Source: Burkholderia sp. GAS332 (GTDB taxonomy: Bacteria > Pseudomonadota > Gammaproteobacteria > Burkholderiales > Burkholderiaceae). Taken from it: a stretch of 64,000 nucleotides of DNA. Positions within the stretch are counted from its first letter, which is position 1, and every line of letters begins with the position of its first letter. Under the pieces are notes generated by a model. It had not been told where the DNA came from. It searched no databases and was given only the letters and a program-made list of their open reading frames with translations. The stretch lies in the NCBI GenBank assembly GCA_900142905.1, contig FSRV01000001.1, positions 4,464,001 to 4,528,000 on the forward strand, in the 5' to 3' direction. The position numbers and the translations under genes are program-made. Below, piece by piece: positions 46,382-55,368 of the stretch.

Positions 46382-49300
46382 ATGCGTCGTGCATGCTCGC
46401 GGCATGTGCCTGTTCGTTTGCGTCTACTCGAAGCCCTTTCGTCCGCGCTCGGAATAGCGCTCCTTGTGCCATGCGAGCCTGCGTTCGCCGCCTGTGACAA
46501 TACTGCGCCGGTCAGCGGCCAGACCGTCACGTGCAGCAACACTGCCCCCAACCCGTCCACTGGGCCGATCGCCGCGGTCACCGGCAGCACCAACGTCGCG
46601 GTGAACGTGCAGACAGGTGCCGAACTGGACGTGAGCGGCGACAACGGCATCCTCGTATACGACCGCAGCCCGGTCACCAACCTCGGGACAATCCGCGTCA
46701 CGGGCGACACGTTCGACGGCATCTCAGCGCACGGAACGGGCGCCGGGCAAAACGCGCTGACTAATCGCGGCTTGATCGTGACGACCGGCAGCGAGTCCGA
46801 AGGCATGTTCAATAGCGCGGCCGCGGTCACGATGCTCAACGACACGACGGGCATCATCCAGACGAGCGGCAGCAATTCTATTGCGATGCACGATTTCGCC
46901 AGCCCCGGCGGCGGTACGCTCACCAACAACGGCCAGCTTTCGACTACTGGGGACGGCTCCGCCGGCATGGCCGCGCAGACGAATAACGACACGCTCGTCA
47001 ACAACGGCACGATCACGACAACGGGCGCCGGCGCGCCGGGTATCTTCACAAATGGCAACGCGGTCAGCGGACCTGGCAACAACGTGATCACGAACGCGGG
47101 CATGATCAGCACCTCGGGTGTGAGCTCGAGCGGCATTGTCTCGAACGACAGGTCGCCAGGCGTCATCACCAACACCGGTTCGATAACGGTAAGCGGGTCG
47201 GGCAGCCTCGGCGCCTACATCTCAGGCAACGTCACGCTCAACAATGAAGCTGGCGCAAGCATCGTCAGCAAGCAGGGCAACGGCATCGATGCGAATGGTG
47301 GCGGCACGTTCAACAATGCCGGCACCCTCTCCGCGCAAAACGTCACGCTCTCGTTTGCCTACGCTGGCGCCACCGTCAACAATACCGGCACGCTCGAATC
47401 CGCCACCACGGAGGCCATTGCCGCAACCGGTGCTATCGACATCACCATCAACAACACCGGCACCATCGCGGGTGGCAACGGCAGCGCGATCTGGACGGAT
47501 ACCGGCAACGACACGCTCAACTGGAGTGCCGGCACGATCGCCGGTTTTATCCGGCTCGGCACAGGCCACGATACCGCCACGCTGACCGGCCTGACTGACA
47601 CCAATCTCGCCGGTGTGCCGCTGCTTGCGGGCGGCAATGTTTCGAGTGTTCTCAACTTCAACAACACTCAGACGAACGGTCTTAGCCGCTTCACAAACTG
47701 GTCGACCATCAACGCCACGAACGGCAGCCAGCTCACGCTCGACAACAACGGTCTGACGCTCGGCAATAGCGGCACGCTGACCGGCACGCTCAATGTCGAT
47801 TCAAGCAGTACGGTGTTTGCGGGTGGCTTTGGCGGCACGGCGACGATCGCGCCGGCGACCTCCGGTCAGCTCGTGAACGTCAACAATGCGGGCACCATCG
47901 ATCTGACCAACGGCGCGACGGCTACGCGCAATACGCTGGCAATCAACGGCAACTACACGGGGCTCAACGGCCGCTTGCTGCTGCAGACGGTGCTGGGCGG
48001 AGACGGCTCGCCGAGCGACAAGCTGGTGATCGCGCAAGGTGTCGGCTCGGGCAATACTTCGCTCGGCGTCACCAACGTCGGCGGCTCCGGCGGCGCCACG
48101 CTCACGGACGGTATCCTCGTGGTGCAGGCGAGCAACGGCGCGACGACCACGGCGAGTGCATTCACGCTGCCGAAACCACTGACCGCAGGCGCTTATACCT
48201 ACTACCTGTTCAAGGGCGGCGTGAGCGCGGGAACGGCGGACAACTGGTATTTGCGCTCGAGTCTGGCTGCGGCGCCTACGCCAACGGCAGCGCCTGCACC
48301 TGCACCTGCACCTACCCCCACACCTACACCAACGCCTACACCAACGCCTTCGCCGTCACCAACGCCTTCGCCGTCACCAACACCGACGCCCACACCCGCA
48401 CAAGCGGGCCCCGTTGCCGCCGCCGGCACCCCTTCCCTACCCGCCCCGCCACCCGCAGGCTCGGCGCCGACGCCGCTCTACCGGATGGAGGTGCCCGTCT
48501 ATGCCGAGGTCCCGGTTCTTACGCGCGAACTCGGTATCGTGCAGATCGGCACCTTCCATGACCGCCAGGGCGAGCAGGCGCTGCTGGACGAAAGCGGCCC
48601 GCTGGCCGCCGCATGGTCGCGTGTCTGGGGCGAGCACACCTCGCAGAGCAGCGGCGGTGCCGCCAACCCCGAGTTCAGCGGCACGATGGCCGGCGTGCAA
48701 GTGGGTCAGGATATCTACGCGGATCGCAGCGCAAGCGGTCAGCGCAATCACTACGGTTTCTTCATCGGCTTTGCCCGCGCCCAAGGCGACGTGAACGGTT
48801 TCGCGCTCGGTTTCCCCGATCTGTCGGCCGGGCGGCTTTCGATCAATGCCTACAGCGCAGGCGTTTACTGGACGCACATCGGTCCAGGCGGCTGGTACAC
48901 CGATGCAGTTGCGATGGGCAGCGCGTTGACGCTCGATCCGTCGTCGCATCAGGGCATCGGTGCGAGCACGCATGGACATGCCGTGACGACGTCGCTGGAA
49001 GCCGGCCTGCCGATTCCACTGCGCGCCAATCTCAGTCTCGAACCACAAGCACAACTGATCTGGCAGCACGCCTCGATCAACGATCTCAACGACGGCATTT
49101 CGAACGTATCGTTTCACGCGGCAAATGGCCTGGTGGGCCGGCTCGGCCTACGCCTGCAAGGCAGCTTCGAAGGCGCGGGCACGCAGTGGCAACCCTATCT
49201 GCGCGCGAATCTGTGGCGCTATTTCAACGGCACCGATAGCGCGACCTTCGCCGGCACGACCGTGATTCCCACCGATGTCGCCGCCACGGCCGCCCAGTTC

Positions 49301-49429
49301 GGCATCGGCATGGTTGCGCATTTGAGCGCGCGCGGCAGCGTGTTCGCCACCGCGAGTTACACCATGAACGTGAACGGCGAGCACCGCAGCACGGTGGAGG
49401 GCAATCTAGGCGCGCGCTGGAGTTGGTAA
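46382..49429 (+). CDS. Autotransporter (type Va secretion) outer-membrane protein
   Basis: This 1,015-aa surface protein probably has a signal peptide of about 36 residues (ending EPAFA). The passenger (about 37-600) is rich in Asn, Gly, Thr and repeated LVNNGTI/ITNTGSI-like strands typical of a right-handed beta helix. A Pro/Thr/Ser/Ala linker (about 632-680) follows, then an autotransporter beta barrel (about 720-1015, AAWSRVWGEHTSQSSGG to the C-terminal GNLGARWSW with aromatic last residue). No protease triad or RGD motif is evident. Function is likely adhesion, by family only. The DNA of the linker is a hexamer-type repeat (48286-48405) and could vary in length. It ends 4 bp from a convergent porin gene. 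Confidence 0.9.
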   Translation: MRRACSRHVPVRLRLLEALSSALGIALLVPCEPAFAACDNTAPVSGQTVTCSNTAPNPSTGPIAAVTGSTNVAVNVQTGAELDVSGDNGILVYDRSPVTNLGTIRVTGDTFDGISAHGTGAGQNALTNRGLIVTTGSESEGMFNSAAAVTMLNDTTGIIQTSGSNSIAMHDFASPGGGTLTNNGQLSTTGDGSAGMAAQTNNDTLVNNGTITTTGAGAPGIFTNGNAVSGPGNNVITNAGMISTSGVSSSGIVSNDRSPGVITNTGSITVSGSGSLGAYISGNVTLNNEAGASIVSKQGNGIDANGGGTFNNAGTLSAQNVTLSFAYAGATVNNTGTLESATTEAIAATGAIDITINNTGTIAGGNGSAIWTDTGNDTLNWSAGTIAGFIRLGTGHDTATLTGLTDTNLAGVPLLAGGNVSSVLNFNNTQTNGLSRFTNWSTINATNGSQLTLDNNGLTLGNSGTLTGTLNVDSSSTVFAGGFGGTATIAPATSGQLVNVNNAGTIDLTNGATATRNTLAINGNYTGLNGRLLLQTVLGGDGSPSDKLVIAQGVGSGNTSLGVTNVGGSGGATLTDGILVVQASNGATTTASAFTLPKPLTAGAYTYYLFKGGVSAGTADNWYLRSSLAAAPTPTAAPAPAPAPTPTPTPTPTPTPSPSPTPSPSPTPTPTPAQAGPVAAAGTPSLPAPPPAGSAPTPLYRMEVPVYAEVPVLTRELGIVQIGTFHDRQGEQALLDESGPLAAAWSRVWGEHTSQSSGGAANPEFSGTMAGVQVGQDIYADRSASGQRNHYGFFIGFARAQGDVNGFALGFPDLSAGRLSINAYSAGVYWTHIGPGGWYTDAVAMGSALTLDPSSHQGIGASTHGHAVTTSLEAGLPIPLRANLSLEPQAQLIWQHASINDLNDGISNVSFHAANGLVGRLGLRLQGSFEGAGTQWQPYLRANLWRYFNGTDSATFAGTTVIPTDVAATAAQFGIGMVAHLSARGSVFATASYTMNVNGEHRSTVEGNLGARWSW
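48286..48405 (+). repeat. Short-period repeats encoding the Pro/Thr linker
   Basis: Units such as CACCTG, ACACCAACGCCT and TCGCCGTCACCAACGCCT recur in tandem inside the autotransporter gene, coding for alternating Pro-Thr/Ser/Ala. All units are multiples of three, so length change would keep the frame. Confidence 0.85.
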
Positions 49430-49433
49430 GTCC

Positions 49434-50543
49434 TCAGAACTGATGCCGCACGCCGGCCATCAACCCGATCTGGCTACCCTTCTGCGCAAGCCCGACACCG
49501 TTGACGCCCTGCAACTGCGCGCCGATCAGGTCGCCCCGGTACAGCGAGTAATCGCCTTCCAGATAGACATCGGTGCGCCTCGACAGGTTGTAGTCGGCGA
49601 CCAGTTGATACTGCCATGCCGAGCCGTCCTGTGCGGCGGTCTTGCCGTCCTGCAGCGTGCGCCAGACATTCGCGGCGAAGTGCCACGCGGTGCCGACCTG
49701 TTGCGTGATGCCACCCATGATCATGCGACGCCGCGAAAAGTCCGTGTACTTGAGCGCCGCCAACGCGGGCGCGGTGAACGGCCCGTTGGCGAAATTCGAA
49801 AAGCCGGCGTCATTCTGATCGACGATATAGCCGACGGAGAACCGGGTCATGTCCCACGTGTACGATCCGCCGAAGGTCCACGCCTTCGCGGCTGCGCCGT
49901 TGAGCGAATCTTTCGAGTCCTGATACGCGCCGCCGAAGGTGAACGGACCACCCGGTGCGTAAGCGAGCGCCACGCCGACCTGGCTGCCGTACGAATTGCC
50001 CGCATTGCCGCCGAATGCGTAGCCGGCCGCAAGATGGAAACCGTCATATTTCGCCTGGTACTGCACCTGGTTACTGGTCCAGATACCGCCCGTCATGGTC
50101 ACTTCCGGCTGAAAACTGAAATCGTACGGAATCCAGAGATTGCTGCCGTAGCCGCCGATGGTAATGCCCTCGATCATCGCGTTGTACTGACGGCCGAAGA
50201 TGACCTGGCCATAGGAATCCGAGCGCACGCCCACTTGCGCTTCATTGAAGAACGGCAAGGTGGGATCGCTTTGGCCGGTATTCATGTAGAAACGGTTTTC
50301 GAGCTTGAAGAACGTCGACCAGCCGCCGCCCAGATCCTCGACGCCTCTGATCCCCCAGCGGCTCTCCGTCATGCCACCGTTGCCGAGTCCGATCGACGAA
50401 TCACCGGCCTGGTTTGCGTGGGTCAGATAGTGCACGCTTTCGTCGATTACACCGTAGAGCGTCACGCTCGATTGGGCATGTGCCATATGGCACGCCAACG
50501 CCGTGGGCACGGCCGCCATGGCCCACTTGCATGCGTTCTTCAT
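49434..50543 (-). CDS. OmpC-type (Burkholderia/Neisseria-like) trimeric porin
   Basis: The 369-aa outer-membrane porin has a 23-residue signal peptide (ending MAHA) followed by QSSVTLYGVIDESVHYLTHA, the classical start of gram-negative porins in Burkholderiales. Loop and strand motifs include SRWGIRGVEDLGGGWSTFFKLEN, FNEAQVGVRS-type and VIFGRQYNAM. It ends with the barrel signature MAGVRHQF, C-terminal Phe. Solute specificity is unknown. It is convergent with the autotransporter gene, only 4 bp apart, with no terminator between. Confidence 0.95.
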   Translation of the reverse strand: MKNACKWAMAAVPTALACHMAHAQSSVTLYGVIDESVHYLTHANQAGDSSIGLGNGGMTESRWGIRGVEDLGGGWSTFFKLENRFYMNTGQSDPTLPFFNEAQVGVRSDSYGQVIFGRQYNAMIEGITIGGYGSNLWIPYDFSFQPEVTMTGGIWTSNQVQYQAKYDGFHLAAGYAFGGNAGNSYGSQVGVALAYAPGGPFTFGGAYQDSKDSLNGAAAKAWTFGGSYTWDMTRFSVGYIVDQNDAGFSNFANGPFTAPALAALKYTDFSRRRMIMGGITQQVGTAWHFAANVWRTLQDGKTAAQDGSAWQYQLVADYNLSRRTDVYLEGDYSLYRGDLIGAQLQGVNGVGLAQKGSQIGLMAGVRHQF

Positions 50544-50898
50544 ATCGTCTCCTCGTACAGGTTCCCGCTTTGCGCGGATATTTCGACACCGTCACGCCTG
50601 ATGCAAAGTGCCGGCACGCTGCTCATTTGAGACCGCGCAAATCGGCAGGTACGGTGCAGGCTCCGCATCGGAACCTTGCATGACGGCCCATACAGGCTGT
50701 TTGAATGAGCTGACGAAATGCGTGTGGGTGAACCTTAGCGCGAAACCTGGGGAGCAAGAAAATAGACTGACGTAAGTGTTGTTATGTTATCGAAGGGCTT
50801 GCAGCTTGTAAGAAGCACGCGTAGGCGGTGGGGTCATCGCATGGCGGCGCGGACGGTTTTGATATCGTATGACTTATGACCGCCACGCCACCCAACCC
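50544..50898. other. 355-bp divergent intergenic region (porin / DMT exporter)
   Basis: This gap must contain the porin promoter and that of the DMT gene. GGAG-like ribosome bases are seen before the porin ATG. AT-rich tracts near 50755-50790 are the most promoter-like part. No small gene or RNA is convincing. Confidence 0.5.
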
Positions 50899-51834
50899 AT
50901 GAGCACCACTGCCCTACCCACGCGCCGCCCGCCAGATAGCTTCGCCATCCTGCTGATGGTCGGCTTGTGCGCAATCTGGGGACTCCAGCAAGTCGCGATC
51001 AAAAGCACCAACGCGGCGCTGCCGCCGGTATTCCAGGCGGGCCTGCGCTCAGCGATCGCGGCCGTTCTGGTATGGGGCTGGGCGCGCTCGCGCGGCACGC
51101 CGCTCTTTCGCGACGACGGCACGTTGGGCGCGGGCTTGCTCGCGGGCGTGCTGTTCGCGGGGGAATTCGTCTGTATTTTTCTCGGCCTGACGCTGACCAG
51201 CGCCTCGCGCATGGCGGTCTTTCTGTACACCGCACCGTGCTTCACCGCGCTCGGGCTGCACTGGTTCGTCGACGGCGACCGGATGCGGCGCATTCAGTGG
51301 TTCGGTACACTGGTGGCGTTTTCGGGTATGGCGCTGGCATTCGCGGACGGCTTCCTGCACGGCCATGCGGCGCAGGGCTCGACGCTCAAGGGCGTCGCCG
51401 GCGACGCGCTCGGCGTGCTGGCCGGCATCGCGTGGGCCGCGACCACCGTGGTGGTGCGCGCCACGCGCCTCGCCCAATCGAGCGCCAGCAAAACCCTGTT
51501 CTATCAATTGACGGTGTCGGCGGTGGTGTTGCTCGCGCTCGCGGTGGGGCTGGGCCAGGCACACGTGGAAGCCGTCACGCCGCTGGCCGTGATGAGCCTC
51601 GCGTATCAGGCGGTGATCGTGGCGTTCGTCAGCTATCTGGTGTGGTTCTGGCTGTTGACGCGTTACATCGCGTCGCGCCTGTCGGTGTTCTCGTTCCTGA
51701 CGCCGTTGTTCGGCGTGACCTTCGGCGTGCTGTTGCTCGGCGAGTCGTTCAACCTGCGCTTCCTGATGGCCGCGGCGCTGGTGCTGATCGGCATTGCGCT
51801 GGTCAATGCGCCGGCGAAGCGGGTTGCTGCTTAA
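50899..51834 (+). CDS. DMT-superfamily (EamA) permease
   Basis: The protein has ten predicted spans and two EamA repeats (about 17-145 and 165-305). It starts FAILLMVGLCAIWGLQQVAIK, the common first helix with the WG signature, and ends FLTPLFGVTFGVLLLGESF in the second repeat. Such permeases export amino acids, metabolites or drugs. The ATG at 50899 (311 aa) is chosen; an ATG 30 bp earlier is possible, and neither has a clear ribosome site. Convergent with ksgA. Confidence 0.88.
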   Translation: MSTTALPTRRPPDSFAILLMVGLCAIWGLQQVAIKSTNAALPPVFQAGLRSAIAAVLVWGWARSRGTPLFRDDGTLGAGLLAGVLFAGEFVCIFLGLTLTSASRMAVFLYTAPCFTALGLHWFVDGDRMRRIQWFGTLVAFSGMALAFADGFLHGHAAQGSTLKGVAGDALGVLAGIAWAATTVVVRATRLAQSSASKTLFYQLTVSAVVLLALAVGLGQAHVEAVTPLAVMSLAYQAVIVAFVSYLVWFWLLTRYIASRLSVFSFLTPLFGVTFGVLLLGESFNLRFLMAAALVLIGIALVNAPAKRVAA

Positions 51835-51851
51835 GGCGTGGGGTGTTTCAC

Positions 51852-51874
51852 GCGCGCTGCAGGACGCAGCGCGC
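51852..51874. terminator. Hairpin terminator between convergent DMT and ksgA genes
   Basis: GCGCGCTGC pairs perfectly with GCAGCGCGC around an AGGAC loop, with TTCCTT following on the plus strand. Confidence 0.55.
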
Positions 51875-51899
51875 TTCCTTCAGGACCGTGCAACGCCGC

Positions 51900-52772
51900 T
51901 CAGGCGTCGTCAGTCTCGGTGTCCGCGGCCGTGGCGCCACGCGACGGCGAAGCCGCCACGATCTGCGCCACACGCACATATTCGGCCACCGGCACATCTT
52001 CGGCGCGGCGCTGCAGATCGAAGCCTAGCGCGTCGAAATCCACCGCGTCACGAAACGCTGCCAAGGTGTTGCGCAGCATCTTGCGCCGCTGCGAGAAGGC
52101 CGCCGTCACCACTTCGCCGAGCACACGCTCGTCCACGGCCGGCAGTTCATGCAGTTCGTACGGGATCATCCGCACGATCGCCGAATCGACCTTCGGCGGC
52201 GGCTGAAACGCTTCGGGCGGCACGTCGAGTTGCTTGTCGATCACGTAGCGGTATTGCAGCATCACCGAAAGGCGGCTGAACGCCTTGGTGCCCGGCTCCG
52301 CCACCATGCGGTCGACCACTTCGTTTTGCAGCATGAAATGCTGATCGATCACGCGATCCGCGAACGCGGTCAGATGAAACAGCAAGGGGCTCGAAATGTT
52401 GTACGGCAGATTGCCGACAATGCGCAACGACGCCTTCTCACCCGGCGCTGCCAGTGTACCGAAGTCGAACGCAAGGGCATCGCCCGCATGCAACTCGAGC
52501 AGGTTGCCGAATTTTGTCTTGAGGCGGCCGATCAGATCGCGATCCAGCTCGACAGCGTGCAACGGTGCTTCGGGCGTCGCCAGACGCTCGATCAGCGGTC
52601 CAGTGAGCGCGCCGAGCCCCGGCCCAATCTCGACCATGCGCTCGCCGCGCTGCGGCCGGATCACGTCGACGATCGAATCGATCACGCCCATATCGACCAG
52701 AAAATTCTGCCCGAAACGCTTGCGCGCGATATGGCCTTGGTGCCGGCCCGGTTGCTGTCTGCTGGTGGACAT
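51900..52772 (-). CDS. ksgA: 16S rRNA dimethyladenosine transferase (RsmA/KsgA)
   Basis: KsgA dimethylates A1518 and A1519 in helix 45 during 30S maturation. The 290-aa protein has [22 protein letters not shown] motif [14 protein letters not shown], the acidic [11 protein letters not shown], and the catalytic [27 protein letters not shown] and [12 protein letters not shown] in the C-terminal domain are also diagnostic. It is the last gene of lptD-surA-pdxA-ksgA, after a 145-bp spacer with GGAACAACCCG-type direct repeats. Confidence 0.97.
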   Translation of the reverse strand: MSTSRQQPGRHQGHIARKRFGQNFLVDMGVIDSIVDVIRPQRGERMVEIGPGLGALTGPLIERLATPEAPLHAVELDRDLIGRLKTKFGNLLELHAGDALAFDFGTLAAPGEKASLRIVGNLPYNISSPLLFHLTAFADRVIDQHFMLQNEVVDRMVAEPGTKAFSRLSVMLQYRYVIDKQLDVPPEAFQPPPKVDSAIVRMIPYELHELPAVDERVLGEVVTAAFSQRRKMLRNTLAAFRDAVDFDALGFDLQRRAEDVPVAEYVRVAQIVAASPSRGATAADTETDDA

Positions 52773-52917
52773 CGAAGAAACGCTTTAGGAAAACTGCTTG
52801 AGAATAGGAACAACCCGGGAACGAGCCGGGAACAACCCGCGAACCAACCAGGAACACGCGCAACGAACGCGCAAACGGCAAACAGCGCTCACGGCCCCGC
52901 TCTGCGCGACTGCCGGC

Positions 52918-53931
52918 TCAGCCCCCGCGGCGGTGCTGCGCCATCGAAACCGCCGTATCGATCGCGGCGATCAGACTGCCCGCGTCGGCACGGCCGGTGC
53001 CGGCCAGATCGAGCGCGGTGCCGTGATCCACCGAGGTGCGGATGATCGGCAAGCCCAGCGTGATGTTGATGCCTTCGCCAAACGTTGCGTACTTCAACAC
53101 CGGCAGACCCTGATCGTGGAACATCGCCAGCACGCAGTCGGCCTGCTCCAGATAACGCGGCTGGAACAAGGTGTCCGCCGGATAAGGGCCCGGTGCGTCA
53201 ATGCCTTGCTCGTTCGCGAGCTTCAGTGCCGGCGAAATCACCTCGATTTCCTCACGGCCCAGATAACCGTTTTCGCCCGCATGCGGGTTCAAACCCGTCA
53301 CGAGGATACGCGGCGCGGGCAAACCAAAGTGGTGGCGCAGATCGTGATCGACGATGCGCAGCGTCTCGACGATACCCTCGATCGTCAGCGCGGCGGAGAC
53401 GTCTTTGAGCGGCAGATGCGTGGTAGCGAGCGCGACGCGCAACGGGCGCTTGCCGGTGCCCGCCAGCATCATCACCACGCGCGGCGTGTGCGTGCGCTCG
53501 GCCAGATATTCCGTGTGGCCGGTGAACGGCACACCGGCATCGTTGATGGTGCTTTTTTGCAGCGGCGCGGTCACGATCGCGTCGAACGTGCCGGCCACGG
53601 CGCCGTCGATCGCGCTGTCGAGCAGATCGAGCACGTAGCGGCCGTTGGCGGCGTCCAGCTTGCCGGCCAGCGAGGGCGCGCCGAGCGCCCGATGCTGCAC
53701 CCGCACGCGCTTGCCGCCCGCCAGCAGCAGCGCCCAATCGACGCCCACCGCACGCGCGCGTTCAGCCAGCAAATCCGCATCGCCCAGCACGGTGAACTGT
53801 GCACCCGGCCAATGCGCCGCCGCGCCCGCCAGCGCCTGCGCGGTCAGCTCAGGCCCCACGCCGGCCGGCTCGCCGGTCGTGATCGCGATCTGCAACGGAA
53901 GAGGGCTGGTGGACTGCGCGGCGGTGGTCAT
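52918..53931 (-). CDS. pdxA: 4-hydroxythreonine-4-phosphate dehydrogenase
   Basis: PdxA oxidises 4-phosphohydroxy-L-threonine in vitamin B6 (pyridoxal phosphate) synthesis. The 337-aa protein has the start [18 protein letters not shown], the metal-site histidines in [12 protein letters not shown] and the C-terminal [17 protein letters not shown]. Length fits E. coli PdxA (329). It begins only 5 bp after surA, in the classical envelope-stress operon order. Confidence 0.97.
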   Translation of the reverse strand: MTTAAQSTSPLPLQIAITTGEPAGVGPELTAQALAGAAAHWPGAQFTVLGDADLLAERARAVGVDWALLLAGGKRVRVQHRALGAPSLAGKLDAANGRYVLDLLDSAIDGAVAGTFDAIVTAPLQKSTINDAGVPFTGHTEYLAERTHTPRVVMMLAGTGKRPLRVALATTHLPLKDVSAALTIEGIVETLRIVDHDLRHHFGLPAPRILVTGLNPHAGENGYLGREEIEVISPALKLANEQGIDAPGPYPADTLFQPRYLEQADCVLAMFHDQGLPVLKYATFGEGINITLGLPIIRTSVDHGTALDLAGTGRADAGSLIAAIDTAVSMAQHRRGG

Positions 53932-53936
53932 GATGA

Positions 53937-55292
53937 TTATTGCAGGCTTGCCTGGACAGGTTTTACTTCGACGTAGGCCGTATCGCGCAATTCCCGCAGC
54001 CAGTCCGCGTAGGCCTGTTCCGCCTTGCGCTGACCGATCGCCTGACGCGCCAGATCCATCTGCTGCGAAACCGAGCCTTCCGATTCGCGGCGGCCCAGCA
54101 CCTGAATCAGGTGATAGCCGTATTCGCTGCGCACCGGGTCGCTGATCTGACCGTCCTGCAGGCTGTTCATGGCGCGCTCGAATTCCGGCACCGTCTCGCC
54201 CGGGCTGATCCAGCCGAGGTCGCCGCCTTGCGACGCCGAACCGTCCTGCGAGTAGGTATGCGCGAACTTCGAGAAGTCGCCGCCTGCGGCAATCTCGCTC
54301 TTGATTTCGAGCAGCTTCTGACGCGCTTGCGGCTCGGACATGCCGTCGCCGACGCGCAGCAGAATGTGGCGAACGTGCGTTTGCACGAGCTTCGGTGCGT
54401 CGGAGCTGGTGCCCTGGCCGGCGCGACGATCGACGAGGCGCACGATTTCGAAGCCGTCGTTGGTGCGGATCAGATCCGGATCGACCTCACCCGGGCGCAG
54501 CGTCGAAGCGGCCTTGACGAACTCAGGCGGCAGCTTGGACATCGGCTGGAAACCCGTATCGCCGCCTTTCGACGCATCCGGTGCTTGCGAATTCGACTTC
54601 GCCAGCTTTTCGAAGTCGGCGCCGCCCTTGGCTTCGGCCAGCAGGGCCTGAGCCTTTTTCTGCGCGGCTTCGATGTCGGATTCCGAGGCGTTCAACGGCG
54701 CCTTCACGAAGATATGCTGAAGGTGCAGATCGCTCGTCAGGCCGGCATTCGGGCCGCGCTGGCTGGCGATGTAGTTCGCGACCTCGGCGTCCGACACCGT
54801 GACCTTGCTGTCCACTTCCTTCTCACGCAAACGCGAGAGCGTGAGCTCGGTGCGTGCGTCGTTCGTGAAGGTGGTCCAGGGCACGCCTTGCGCCTCGATA
54901 CGCGCGCGATAGATGTCGAGCGTCATGTTGTTCGCCTGCGCGAGCCGCTCGAGCGTTTTTTGCACGGTGGCGTCGTCGATGGTGATGCCGTCTTCTTTCG
55001 CCTTCTGCAACTGGATGCGTTCCAGCACCATCTGGTTGAGCACCTGCTGGCGCAACTGGTCCATCGGCGGGACCGGCGCGTTCTGCTGGTTCAGCCGGTG
55101 GGTGATCAGGCCAATGCGCTCGTCGAGCTCGCGCCGCGTGATGACACCGTTGTTGACCACCGCGGCAATGGTATCGACCGTCTGGCCGTTATTGCCGGAC
55201 GACAGCGCCTGCGCCTGAACCGGCGCAACCGACAGGAAAGACGCCGCAGCGGCAAGACCGGCCGCAAGCGTTGCCAAGCGAAGCTTTTTCAT
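53937..55292 (-). CDS. surA: Periplasmic chaperone and peptidyl-prolyl isomerase SurA
   Basis: SurA escorts outer-membrane proteins to the BAM complex. From the ATG at 55292 it has 451 aa with a signal peptide ([20 protein letters not shown], cleaved near PVQA). The SurA N-terminal chaperone domain contains [20 protein letters not shown]. Two parvulin domains follow (about 190-295, [11 protein letters not shown]; about 310-410, [16 protein letters not shown] with [16 protein letters not shown]). It sits between lptD, one of its main clients, and pdxA. Confidence 0.97.
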   Translation of the reverse strand: MKKLRLATLAAGLAAAASFLSVAPVQAQALSSGNNGQTVDTIAAVVNNGVITRRELDERIGLITHRLNQQNAPVPPMDQLRQQVLNQMVLERIQLQKAKEDGITIDDATVQKTLERLAQANNMTLDIYRARIEAQGVPWTTFTNDARTELTLSRLREKEVDSKVTVSDAEVANYIASQRGPNAGLTSDLHLQHIFVKAPLNASESDIEAAQKKAQALLAEAKGGADFEKLAKSNSQAPDASKGGDTGFQPMSKLPPEFVKAASTLRPGEVDPDLIRTNDGFEIVRLVDRRAGQGTSSDAPKLVQTHVRHILLRVGDGMSEPQARQKLLEIKSEIAAGGDFSKFAHTYSQDGSASQGGDLGWISPGETVPEFERAMNSLQDGQISDPVRSEYGYHLIQVLGRRESEGSVSQQMDLARQAIGQRKAEQAYADWLRELRDTAYVEVKPVQASLQ

Positions 55293-55368
55293 GATTGCCA
55301 CAGATACTCCAATGATGTCGGGCGCGCCTGGCCCGTCTTTTCGCATGCTATAAATGATCGGGCGAGCG

